DNA of 6,449 nt, from positions 1 through 6,449 of the forward strand of contig JANYDR010000603.1 in the NCBI GenBank assembly GCA_025363495.1, given 5' to 3'. This document shows, piece by piece, positions 1 to 5,660 of the stretch. Source of the DNA: Cyclobacteriaceae bacterium. Its GTDB lineage: Bacteria; Bacteroidota; Bacteroidia; Cytophagales; Cyclobacteriaceae. Numbering within the stretch: position 1 is the stretch's first letter; the number at the start of each line of letters is the position of its first letter. The notes under the pieces were generated by a model. The model saw nothing but the letters and a program-made list of their open reading frames with translations, did no database searches and was not told the DNA's origin. The translations under genes were made by a program, and so were the position numbers.

Positions 1-249
1 TATACACGTATTATCAAATTAGGAGATGCCCGTCTTGGGGATGCTGCTGAAATGTGCCTGATGGAGTTAGTCGATTTCAATGACCTCTATAAGAAGGACG
101 ATAATGCCAAGAAAGGCAAGACCCGCCGAAGTCGCAAAGGCAAGAAAGACGGTGTAACCGACGCTACAGTTGTCGAAGAAGCTGCTCCTGAGGCCAAAGA
201 AGAGAAAAAAGCAAAAGCAAAGAAGGCACCGAAAAAAGAAAAAGAATAG
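1..249 (+). CDS. rplQ: 50S ribosomal protein L17, C-terminal part (5' end outside window)
   Basis: The frame is open from base 1 to a TAG stop and encodes 82 residues. The visible start, YTRIIKLGDARLGDAAEMC followed by a VDFN segment, matches the C-terminal end of the L17 globular domain (typically YTRI.KL..R.GDAA.MA.IELV). L17 is a large-subunit protein near the peptide exit tunnel, usually the last gene of the alpha operon after rpoA. After the domain (about residue 32) comes a roughly 50-residue low-complexity tail, first basic (KKGKTRRSRKGKK) and then Ala/Glu/Lys-rich (EEKKAKAKKAPKKEKE). Such tails are common on Bacteroidota L17 and absent from the shorter E. coli protein; its role is unknown, and rRNA contact is an inference. 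An internal ATG at 52 is not the start, because the L17 homology begins upstream of it. A strong terminator follows the stop by about 20 bp, closing the ribosomal operon. Confidence 0.95.
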   Translation, partial: YTRIIKLGDARLGDAAEMCLMELVDFNDLYKKDDNAKKGKTRRSRKGKKDGVTDATVVEEAAPEAKEEKKAKAKKAPKKEKE

Positions 250-269
250 GTGAAGACTTCAAACGATAG

Positions 270-306
270 AAAAAGGGGATTGGACATAAGTTCAATCCCT
301 TTTTTC
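270..306 (+). terminator. Rho-independent terminator of the rplQ operon
   Basis: The arms 270-285 and 290-305 pair across a 4-base ATAA loop. The G/C-containing core is 276-285 with 290-299 (one G:T wobble). An A-run before the stem pairs with the T-run after it (300-305), so the element could act to some degree in both directions. It sits 20 bp past the rplQ stop and before carA, which suggests carA has its own promoter. Confidence 0.9.
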
Positions 307-307
307 A

Positions 308-338
308 TTTCGCAGGGCATACAAAAAATGTACTTTTG
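308..338 (+). promoter_or_regulatory. Candidate Bacteroidota-type promoter of carA
   Basis: The octamer TACTTTTG at 331-338 matches the Bacteroidota -7 consensus TAnnTTTG at every fixed position. A TTTC at 308-311 lies 19 bp upstream and is 3 of 4 to the -33 TTTG element. The predicted transcription start is near 343, giving a leader of roughly 17 nt before the TTG start. It lies between the rplQ terminator and carA, where a promoter is expected. The start site is inferred. Confidence 0.6.
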
Positions 339-359
339 TCGAACCAACCACTATAAAAC

Positions 360-1490
360 TTGAGCCAAAAAGCATATCTCCTTCTACAAGATGGCCTTCT
401 CCTGGAAGGAACGGCCATTGGAAAGACCGGTACTACCGGAGGCGAAATTTGTTTCAATACCGGAATGACAGGTTATCAGGAGATCTATACCGATCCTTCG
501 TACTCCGGTCAGATCATTGTGAACACCACGGCACATATTGGCAACTATGGTACGATAGACGCTGAACTGGAGTCTGAAAAGCCCACGATCAGTGGAATTG
601 TGGTAAATGATTTTTCTGATTCATTCAGCCGCAAGGCTTCTCATGAAAGTCTTCAACAGTATCTTGAGAAACATAATGTAGTGGGTATCGCCAACCTTGA
701 TACGCGGATGCTTGTTCGGCACATTCGAAGTAAAGGCGCTCAGAATGCTATTATTTCTTCTTCTTTAAAACCAGAAGAATTAAAAAAAGAGCTTGCTAAG
801 GTGCCTGATATGAATGGCCTTGAGCTTTCCTCTCTTGTATGTACCAAAGAGCCCTATTTTGTGGGTGACGAAAAGTCGGATTTGAAAATCGCAGCCCTGG
901 ATGTTGGCATTAAGAAAAATATTTTAAGAAATCTTGTAGCGCGTGGATGTTATGTAAAGGTATTTCCTGCCAAGACTTCATTTGCCGAGATGGACAAATG
1001 GAAACCAGATGGTTATTTTATTTCGAATGGCCCCGGCGATCCGGCTGCGATGGGATATGCTGTTAAAACCGTACGGGAAATTTTAAATGCAGACAAACCA
1101 TTATTTGGAATTTGTTTAGGCAACCAGTTATTGGCACTGGCTTCAGGGATTTCCACCTATAAAATGCATCATGGTCACCGTGGCCTGAATCACCCCGTGA
1201 AGAATTTAATTACAGGTCTGGGAGAAATGACTTCACAAAATCACGGCTTTGCAGTAAGTGCAGAGGATATCAATAAAAATCCCAATGTAGAAGTGACGCA
1301 CCTGCATCTTAATGATCAAACTATCATGGGCATCAGGTTAAAAAACAAGAACGCATTTTCTGTTCAATATCATCCGGAGGCTTCCCCGGGCCCTCATGAC
1401 TCGGTCTATCTGTTTGATCAGTTCGTTACTATGGTCCGTGAGTGTAAGGAAAAAGCGGACAGCAAAAAGGTGTCGGCAATTAACAGTTAG
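360..1490 (+). CDS. carA: Carbamoyl-phosphate synthase small subunit (glutamine amidotransferase)
   Basis: CarA hydrolyses glutamine and passes ammonia to CarB, which makes carbamoyl phosphate for arginine and pyrimidine synthesis in the cytoplasm. The 376-residue length is normal. The N-terminal CPSase small-chain domain covers about residues 1-150 (FNTGMTGYQEIYTDPSYSGQ, residues 32-51). The class-I glutamine amidotransferase domain covers about 175-362: the oxyanion segment SNGPGDP (222-228), the nucleophile elbow GICLGNQLLALASG with Cys252, SQNHGFAV (292-299), and QYHPEASPGPHD with His338 and Glu340 completing the triad. E. coli has GICLGHQ where this protein has GICLGNQ. The start is TTG at 360: an in-frame TAA at 354-356 rules out anything upstream, and the next in-frame ATG is inside the conserved domain. 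No Shine-Dalgarno is visible. The partner carB is not in the window, so the two subunit genes are not adjacent on this side. Confidence 0.97.
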   Translation: MSQKAYLLLQDGLLLEGTAIGKTGTTGGEICFNTGMTGYQEIYTDPSYSGQIIVNTTAHIGNYGTIDAELESEKPTISGIVVNDFSDSFSRKASHESLQQYLEKHNVVGIANLDTRMLVRHIRSKGAQNAIISSSLKPEELKKELAKVPDMNGLELSSLVCTKEPYFVGDEKSDLKIAALDVGIKKNILRNLVARGCYVKVFPAKTSFAEMDKWKPDGYFISNGPGDPAAMGYAVKTVREILNADKPLFGICLGNQLLALASGISTYKMHHGHRGLNHPVKNLITGLGEMTSQNHGFAVSAEDINKNPNVEVTHLHLNDQTIMGIRLKNKNAFSVQYHPEASPGPHDSVYLFDQFVTMVRECKEKADSKKVSAINS

Positions 1491-1571
1491 AATAAACTTT
1501 CCGGTTTTTTATTCAAAAATCAATTATAGTATTATCAATTTCCCAAATTTTCAACTTCTAAATTCTCACTT

Positions 1572-2849
1572 ATGAGTTACATTGAAAGCATTCACGCCCG
1601 ACAGATACTTGATAGTCGCGGCAATCCCACCGTAGAAGTAGATGTGTTTACAGAATCCGGTGCCTTTGGTCGTGCGGCTGTTCCGTCCGGTGCGTCTACA
1701 GGATCCCATGAAGCGGTAGAACTTCGTGATGGAGACAAGAAAGTTTACATGGGAAAAGGTGTATTGAAAGCTGTTAGCAACGTGAATAATAAGATTGCTT
1801 CAGAAATAGTTGGCTTTCCGGTGTTTGATCAGACATTGATCGACAAGATAATGATTGAATTGGATGGGACTCCGAATAAAGGAAAGTTGGGCGCGAACGC
1901 AATTCTTGGTGTTTCATTGGCTGTGGCTAAGGCTGCGGCTATGGAAGCAGGTCAGCCGTTATATCGCTACATCGGTGGAGTAAATGCAAATACATTGCCT
2001 GTGCCGATGATGAACATATTGAACGGTGGTAGTCATGCCGATAACTCAATTGATTTTCAGGAATTCATGGTGATGCCTGTAGGTGCTGATACGTTTTCAG
2101 AAGCACTTCGGATGGGAGCGGAGATATTCCACACATTGAAAGGTGTATTGCATGACAAGGGCCTTTCCACAAACGTAGGAGATGAAGGAGGTTTTGCTCC
2201 TAATATAAAATCCAATGAAGAGGCAATTGAGATTGTATTGAAAGCAATTGAAAAGGCAGGCTACAAACCGGGTTCAGATGTATTTATTGCACTTGACCCT
2301 GCCGCTTCAGAATTTTACGACAGCAAGACAAAGTTATATCACTTCAAAAAATCCAGTGGCAAGAAATTAAAACCATTGGAGATGGCTGCTTACTGGACCA
2401 ACTGGGCTAAGAAGTATCCAATCATATCACTTGAGGATGGTATGGCAGAGGATGACTGGACAGGCTGGAAGGCTTTAACAGACAGCATTGGTGAGAAAGT
2501 GCAATTGGTTGGAGATGATTTGTTTGTTACGAATGTGACCCGCCTTCAGGAGGGAATTGACAAGGGCGTTGGTAATGCCATTCTTGTAAAAGTAAATCAG
2601 ATAGGCTCTCTTACTGAAACAATTGATGCAGTAAGTCTGGCGAAGAAAAATTCTTACAAGAGTATCATGTCACATCGTTCAGGTGAAACTGAAGACAGCA
2701 CGATTGCTGATCTGGCAGTGGCATTGAATACCGGACAGATTAAGACTGGCTCGGCTTCACGTTCTGATCGCATGGCGAAATACAATCAGCTTATTCGCAT
2801 CGAGGAAGAGTTGGGAGAGGTGGCGTATTTTCCGGGAAAGAAGTTTTAG
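1572..2849 (+). CDS. eno: Enolase (2-phosphoglycerate dehydratase)
   Basis: Enolase interconverts 2-phosphoglycerate and phosphoenolpyruvate in glycolysis and gluconeogenesis, and requires Mg2+. The 425-residue length is typical of bacterial enolases. Visible family features: HARQILDSRGNPTVEVDV at the N-terminus; the mobile loop GASTGSHEAVELRDGD (40-55); GDEGGFAPN with catalytic Glu205; the Mg ligands Asp242 (LDPAASEFYD), Glu288 (SLEDGM) and Asp315 (GDDLFVTN); the catalytic base Lys340 in ILVKVNQIGSLTET; and the signature SHRSGETEDSTIADLAVA (367-384) with Lys391 beyond it. All catalytic residues are present. The ATG at 1572 gives the usual Bacteroidota N-terminus; no Shine-Dalgarno is seen. 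The gap after carA is 81 bp, A/T-rich, with no convincing promoter box, so read-through from carA is possible. A strong terminator follows. Confidence 0.98.
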   Translation: MSYIESIHARQILDSRGNPTVEVDVFTESGAFGRAAVPSGASTGSHEAVELRDGDKKVYMGKGVLKAVSNVNNKIASEIVGFPVFDQTLIDKIMIELDGTPNKGKLGANAILGVSLAVAKAAAMEAGQPLYRYIGGVNANTLPVPMMNILNGGSHADNSIDFQEFMVMPVGADTFSEALRMGAEIFHTLKGVLHDKGLSTNVGDEGGFAPNIKSNEEAIEIVLKAIEKAGYKPGSDVFIALDPAASEFYDSKTKLYHFKKSSGKKLKPLEMAAYWTNWAKKYPIISLEDGMAEDDWTGWKALTDSIGEKVQLVGDDLFVTNVTRLQEGIDKGVGNAILVKVNQIGSLTETIDAVSLAKKNSYKSIMSHRSGETEDSTIADLAVALNTGQIKTGSASRSDRMAKYNQLIRIEEELGEVAYFPGKKF

Positions 2850-2869
2850 GATTTGATTCTTATTATAGG

Positions 2870-2897
2870 AAAGCCGGACTTGTTCCGGCTTTTTTTA
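2870..2897 (+). terminator. Rho-independent terminator of eno
   Basis: A perfect 9-bp stem, AAAGCCGGA (2870-2878) with TCCGGCTTT (2884-2892), closes a 5-base loop. A seven-base T-tract (2890-2896) overlaps the end of the stem. It lies 20 bp after the eno stop and separates the housekeeping block from the Uma2 genes. Confidence 0.93.
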
Positions 2898-2913
2898 TGC
2901 TAAACGCAAAACA

Positions 2914-2976
2914 CGGGGCTCTTGAATTTGATCAGGAAACCCCGATTTCAAATTTCTTTTGAAGTTGGTATCTTTA
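2914..2976 (+). promoter_or_regulatory. Inverted repeats and weak candidate promoter upstream of the first Uma2 gene
   Basis: Two inverted repeats lie in the 83-bp gap: CGGGG (2914-2918) with CCCCG (2940-2944) across 21 bases, and TTCAAA (2947-2952) with TTTGAA (2958-2963) across 5 bases. TATCTTTA at 2969-2976 fits the Bacteroidota -7 box TAnnTTTG except for its last base, with TTTC (3 of 4 to the -33 element) at 2946-2949, 19 bp upstream. If this box is used, transcription would begin close to the ATG at 2981, giving a leaderless or nearly leaderless mRNA. The second inverted repeat would overlap the -33 to -7 spacer, where an operator could sit. Each element is weak on its own. Confidence 0.3.
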
Positions 2977-2980
2977 ATAG

Positions 2981-3060
2981 ATGGAAGTAAAAGAGCCTGA
3001 TCTTTCCGGAACCTACACCTACGCTGATTACATGACGTGGGAATGGGATCAATTGGCTGA
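2981..3060 (+). repeat. Near-identical 80-bp direct repeat, copy 1 (5' end of first Uma2 gene)
   Basis: Bases 2981-3060 match 3603-3682 at 77 of 80 positions. The three differences are third-position synonymous changes at codons 6, 12 and 26. The longest exact run is 41 bp (3017-3057 with 3639-3679). Identity falls to 39 of 60 in the next 60 bases (3061-3120), and the sequence upstream of the ATG does not match. Confidence 0.95.
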
Positions 3061-3571
3061 ATTGATTAATGGAAAGATTTTTAAGATGTCCCCGGCTCCC
3101 GGCAAGATACACCAGGGTATCTCTGGGAATTTATTTGGACCATTTTGGAACTATTTACGCGGAAAGGATTGCAAGGTTTTTGCTGCTCCATTTGATGTTC
3201 GAATTCCAGGCCCTTCCAAAAGGAAAACTGATAAAGATATCTTAACAGTTGTCCAGCCCGATATTTGTGTGGTTTGTGATCTTTTCAAACTTGATGACAG
3301 AGGATGTGTTGGCCCCCCGGACTTAATAATAGAAATATTATCGAAGTACACTTCAGCGAAAGATATCAGGTTGAAATTTGATGTGTACGAGGCGGCCGGG
3401 GTTAATGAATATTGGGTAGTGCATCCGGAAGAGCAGACAATACTTGTTTACATTCTCGGTGATGATGGGAAATACAAAGGTAATCTGAGGCCCCTTGTTA
3501 AAACTGATGTGATTTCCCCAACTATATTCCCAGACCTGCATATAAGTCTTGATGAGGTGTTCTCTGAATAG
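2981..3571 (+). CDS. Uma2-family (DUF820) putative endonuclease, copy 1
   Basis: A 196-residue protein with the Uma2/DUF820 layout, a PD-(D/E)XK-like nuclease fold of usual length (about 180-200 residues). Visible signatures: LINGKIFKMSPAP (28-40), the APFDVRIP segment (69-76), VVQPDICVV with Asp94, IIEILSKYTSAKDIRLKFDVYE (Glu118, Asp128, Lys132) and GVNEYWVVHPE. Asp94, Glu118 and Lys132 are the likely catalytic set, all present. Nuclease activity and target are inferred from the fold; the cellular role of the family is unknown, and no methyltransferase or other restriction partner is nearby. The start is fixed by an in-frame TAG directly before the ATG (2978-2980). It pairs with the next gene at about 75% protein identity. 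Relative to that copy it ends three residues early: TAG here aligns with a TGG codon there, and the homology continues through GAG CCT TGA (3572-3580). Confidence 0.9.
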   Translation: MEVKEPDLSGTYTYADYMTWEWDQLAELINGKIFKMSPAPGKIHQGISGNLFGPFWNYLRGKDCKVFAAPFDVRIPGPSKRKTDKDILTVVQPDICVVCDLFKLDDRGCVGPPDLIIEILSKYTSAKDIRLKFDVYEAAGVNEYWVVHPEEQTILVYILGDDGKYKGNLRPLVKTDVISPTIFPDLHISLDEVFSE

Positions 3572-3602
3572 GAGCCTTGATGTATTGATTTAATTTTCAT
3601 GT

Positions 3603-3682
3603 ATGGAAGTAAAAGAGCCCGATCTTTCCGGAACCTATACCTACGCTGATTACATGACGTGGGAATGGGATCAATTGGCCGA
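3603..3682 (+). repeat. Near-identical 80-bp direct repeat, copy 2 (5' end of second Uma2 gene)
   Basis: This is the partner of the repeat at 2981-3060 and lies 622 bp downstream of it. The whole genes are a tandem duplication (2981-3580 against 3603-4202, 600 bp each without gaps), but only this 5' segment is nearly identical. Exact repeats of 41 bp at this spacing could allow recombination that deletes one copy and leaves a hybrid gene. Confidence 0.95.
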
Positions 3683-4202
3683 GATTATCCATGGCAAAAT
3701 ATTCAAGATGTCACCAGCTCCAAGCGTTACTCATCAGAGAATAGCTGGAAATTTGCATGGTCCAATGTGGAATTATTTTAAGGGTAAAAAATGTCAGGTT
3801 TTTTTGGCCCCGTTTGATGTTCGTCTACCCAGCTCTCCTAAGAAAAAGGCTGACAGTGACATCGTTACAGTGGTGCAACCTGACGTTTGTGTGATATGTG
3901 ATCCTTCCAAGCTTGACGATCGTGGATGTGTCGGGGCACCTGATTGGATTATTGAAATACTTTCAAAGTACACCTCTGCAAAAGACATTAATTTAAAATT
4001 TGAAGTTTACGAAGATGCCGCTGTCAAGGAATACTGGCTTGTACATCCTGAAGCGCATACTGTTTTGGTTTACACGCTGGATGAAAATGGAAAATATAAG
4101 GGACATCTGAAGCCATTCGTGAAAACAGACACAATTTCGCCAGCAATTTTTCCTGATCTGCATATAAATCTTGGTGAGGTATTCTCAGAATGGGAGTCCT
4201 GA
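3603..4202 (+). CDS. Uma2-family (DUF820) putative endonuclease, copy 2
   Basis: A 199-residue paralogue of the preceding gene: 148 of 196 aligned residues are identical, with no gaps. The first 27 residues are identical in both. The candidate nuclease residues are kept: Asp94 in VVQPDVCVI, Glu118 in WIIEILSKYTSAKDI, and Lys132. Differences cluster in residues 41-88, including SVTHQRIAGNLHGPMW here against GKIHQGISGNLFGPFW in copy 1. The H-Q-R-I form here is closer to the usual family motif (H.RI...L). The start ATG is set by an in-frame TAA at 3591-3593. The gap after copy 1 is 31 bp with no terminator, so the two could be cotranscribed. This copy keeps the C-terminal W-E-S that copy 1 lacks. 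It converges on the SnoaL-like gene with 11 bp between the stops. Function beyond putative DNA cleavage is not known. Confidence 0.9.
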   Translation: MEVKEPDLSGTYTYADYMTWEWDQLAEIIHGKIFKMSPAPSVTHQRIAGNLHGPMWNYFKGKKCQVFLAPFDVRLPSSPKKKADSDIVTVVQPDVCVICDPSKLDDRGCVGAPDWIIEILSKYTSAKDINLKFEVYEDAAVKEYWLVHPEAHTVLVYTLDENGKYKGHLKPFVKTDTISPAIFPDLHINLGEVFSEWES

Positions 4203-4213
4203 TTTTTTTTGAT

Positions 4214-4585
4214 TCAACTATGATATACCCTGGAGGCAACAATCAATCCATTCTCAACTTCCAGCACTTCTCCAACCTGCAAATCGTCTTCTCCATCGAC
4301 ATGACGAATGTATTCCATAAAGACACGGTTTTCGAATGGTGTTAAGCGAAGCATTTCGTATTGCAAAGAAGGCAAGCGACTAAATGAATCTTTCCACCAT
4401 TCGCGCAAAGCGGCTTTTCCTTTAATTAAGCCACTGGTTTCAGGCATCCGAATTTTCAGTTTGGGACTGTAATGGAGAGCTTCGTCATGATAAAGTGATA
4501 ATAATTGTTCGAGATCGTGAGAATTGAAGTAGTCGAACCATAGATTGGAAATAGAGATGAGGAGCTTCGCGGAAGGTTGTTTCAT
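4214..4585 (-). CDS. SnoaL / NTF2-like superfamily protein
   Basis: A 123-residue protein with the SnoaL-type pattern: an N-terminal helix and WFDYFNSHDLEQLLSLYHDE, then ALHYSPKL, a GKAALREWWKDSFSRLPSL segment, and C-terminal strands YEMLRLTPFENRVFMEYIRH and LQVGEVLEVENGLIVASRVYHS. This is the cone-shaped alpha+beta barrel of NTF2-like proteins, which bind small hydrophobic ligands and in some members act as isomerases, cyclases or hydrolases. The substrate cannot be told from sequence. No signal peptide is seen, so it is probably cytoplasmic. The frame stays open upstream to 4639, but the ATG at 4585 is preferred: the extra 18 residues (MSLCCICNKPGIFIISHS) look unlike the family, and 123 residues is a normal length. 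It is transcribed toward the second Uma2 gene, with 11 bp between the stops. No partner gene suggests a pathway. Confidence 0.85.
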   Translation of the reverse strand: MKQPSAKLLISISNLWFDYFNSHDLEQLLSLYHDEALHYSPKLKIRMPETSGLIKGKAALREWWKDSFSRLPSLQYEMLRLTPFENRVFMEYIRHVDGEDDLQVGEVLEVENGLIVASRVYHS

Positions 4586-4819
4586 CGAATGTGATATTAT
4601 AAATATCCCAGGCTTATTGCAAATGCAACATAGCGACACCTCGATTCCAAAGGCGCCTGATCATCCTTAATTTGCCTGGCTTTCGGACAGACCATTTTGT
4701 TTTGGGACCGATGATCCGGCCGGTGACTTAGTTTCTGTAGTCAGGAATTAAAGTCCTCAAGTCTGGTTCTGCTGGGAATCCAAATATTCCTTATCTTCGT
4801 ATAATCATTTTTTAAACTT

Positions 4820-5113
4820 ATGCTGAAACGACTCCCGCCTGCCTTTAGAAATTTCTATTTCGTAACTGGCATTACATTCCTGGTCTGGATGGTTTTCCTT
4901 GATTCGAATGATTTAATTAATCGTTTCCGACTCACGTCAAAACTTCATTCACTCGAAAATGAAAAGGAATATTATCAGGAGAAGATCCAGGAGGTAGAAA
5001 AAGATCGTCAGGAATTGATGGGCACTACCGAGTTACTGGAAAAGTTTGCCCGCGAAAAATACCTAATGAAGAAACAGTCGGAAGACATTTTCATTATTGA
5101 AGAAAAAGATTGA
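4820..5113 (+). CDS. FtsB/DivIC-family septum formation initiator (divisome protein)
   Basis: A 97-residue bitopic membrane protein with FtsB/DivIC architecture: a short basic cytoplasmic N-terminus (MLKRLPPAFRN), one transmembrane helix at about 12-29 (FYFVTGITFLVWMVFLD), a coiled coil at about 36-68 (LTSKLHSLENEKEYYQEKIQ and on), and the family's C-terminal signature LLEKFAREKYLMKKQSEDIFII. FtsB/DivIC pairs with FtsL and FtsQ/DivIB and activates septal wall synthesis at mid-cell, mostly through its periplasmic part. The length is normal. The ATG at 4820 leaves the right N-terminal length. A possible -7 box, TATCTTCG (4792-4799), matches TAnnTTTG in 5 of 6 fixed positions, but no good -33 element was found. 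The next gene starts 3 bp after the stop, so the two are probably cotranscribed. In other Bacteroidota this gene can lie close to eno; here the Uma2 and SnoaL genes separate them. Confidence 0.9.
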   Translation: MLKRLPPAFRNFYFVTGITFLVWMVFLDSNDLINRFRLTSKLHSLENEKEYYQEKIQEVEKDRQELMGTTELLEKFAREKYLMKKQSEDIFIIEEKD

Positions 5114-5116
5114 GAT

Positions 5117-5659
5117 ATGAAGAAGTTGCTGTTGTGTGGTGCTCTTTTATTGTCGGCTGGCTTTGTTGTAGCGCAGCGTGAAATTGAAGAAAATGGTAAG
5201 TCCAAGTTCATGGACCGTGTATACTTTGGCGGAGGATTGGGTTTCAGCGGAGGCACAAATCCGTATTATGGCCGGTATACTTATATAGGACTTTATCCTC
5301 TTGTAGGGTATATGGTTACAAATCAATTCTCAGTAGGTGCAACCATAACGTATCAATATTATCATTATTCGGATTTTGGTCAATCGATAACTCAATATGG
5401 AATTAGTCCGTTTGCGCGCTATAATTTAGGACAGGTATTTCTCTATAGCGAATTCATGATACTCAATTCGCCAACATACGATCCTGGTGCGCCCCGTAAA
5501 ACATATAACCGATGGCTTAATGGATTAGGTTTCAGACAGCCTTTAGGTCAAAGGGGCAGAGGTTCTATAAATGCTATGGCATTGTACGATGTGCTATACA
5601 ATCCAACAGAAAGAGTATTTAGCTCGCCTTGGGTATTCAGAGTATTCTTCTCTTTCTAA
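5117..5659 (+). CDS. Small outer-membrane beta-barrel protein (uncharacterised)
   Basis: A 180-residue precursor. The N-terminus (MKK, then LLLCGALLLSAGFVVA) is a Sec signal peptide with likely signal peptidase I cleavage between Ala19 and Gln20. Cys7 is too early for a lipobox. The mature part (about 161 residues) is rich in Tyr, Phe and Gly with alternating hydrophobic stretches, for example VYFGGGLGFSGG (35-46), YIGLYPLVGYMV, FSVGATITYQYYHY, ISPFARYNLGQVFLYSEF and SINAMALYDVLY. It ends in FRVFFSF, with a C-terminal Phe typical of BAM-assembled outer-membrane proteins. Size and pattern suggest a barrel of about 8 strands, but I do not recognise a named family. The ATG is 3 bp after the divisome gene's stop, which suggests cotranscription and possible translational coupling. 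The stop is 1 bp from the stop of the convergent dehydrogenase gene. Its role, whether structural, adhesive or transport, is not evident. Confidence 0.82.
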   Translation: MKKLLLCGALLLSAGFVVAQREIEENGKSKFMDRVYFGGGLGFSGGTNPYYGRYTYIGLYPLVGYMVTNQFSVGATITYQYYHYSDFGQSITQYGISPFARYNLGQVFLYSEFMILNSPTYDPGAPRKTYNRWLNGLGFRQPLGQRGRGSINAMALYDVLYNPTERVFSSPWVFRVFFSF

Positions 5660-5660
5660 G

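Noticed and set aside
87..347. An 86-codon minus-strand open frame across the rplQ tail and the carA leader.
   Set aside because: Its Phe/Ala/Ser-rich product is the antisense reading of the Lys/Ala-rich L17 tail, and it covers the terminator and promoter region. It has no family resemblance.
1490..1514. A possible terminator after carA: GAATAAA (1490-1496) facing TTTATTC (1508-1514).
   Set aside because: The stem is almost all A/T, the loop is 11 bases, and no T-tract follows the closing arm. It is too weak to call; carA and eno may be read through.
2981..4202. Reading the two Uma2 genes as a restriction-modification or toxin-antitoxin system.
   Set aside because: There is no methyltransferase, specificity subunit or antitoxin-like gene next to them, and both copies are the same family. 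Tandem paralogues are the simpler reading.
4185..4210. A possible terminator at the end of Uma2 copy 2: TCAG (4185-4188) and CTGA (4199-4202), followed by eight T residues.
   Set aside because: The stem is only 4 bp with a 10-base loop. The T-run is suggestive, but the hairpin is not stable enough to support the call.
4586..4639. An 18-residue N-terminal extension of the SnoaL-like protein from an upstream ATG.
   Set aside because: The added residues are Cys-rich and unlike the family, and the ATG at 4585 gives a standard N-terminus and length.
4586..4819. The region upstream of the SnoaL-like and divisome genes, checked for an RNA gene, a small gene or a pseudogene.
   Set aside because: No conserved protein fragment or tRNA-like arms were seen. 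The short palindrome around CCGGCCGG (4718-4725) has no T-run, so it is treated as divergent-promoter intergenic DNA.
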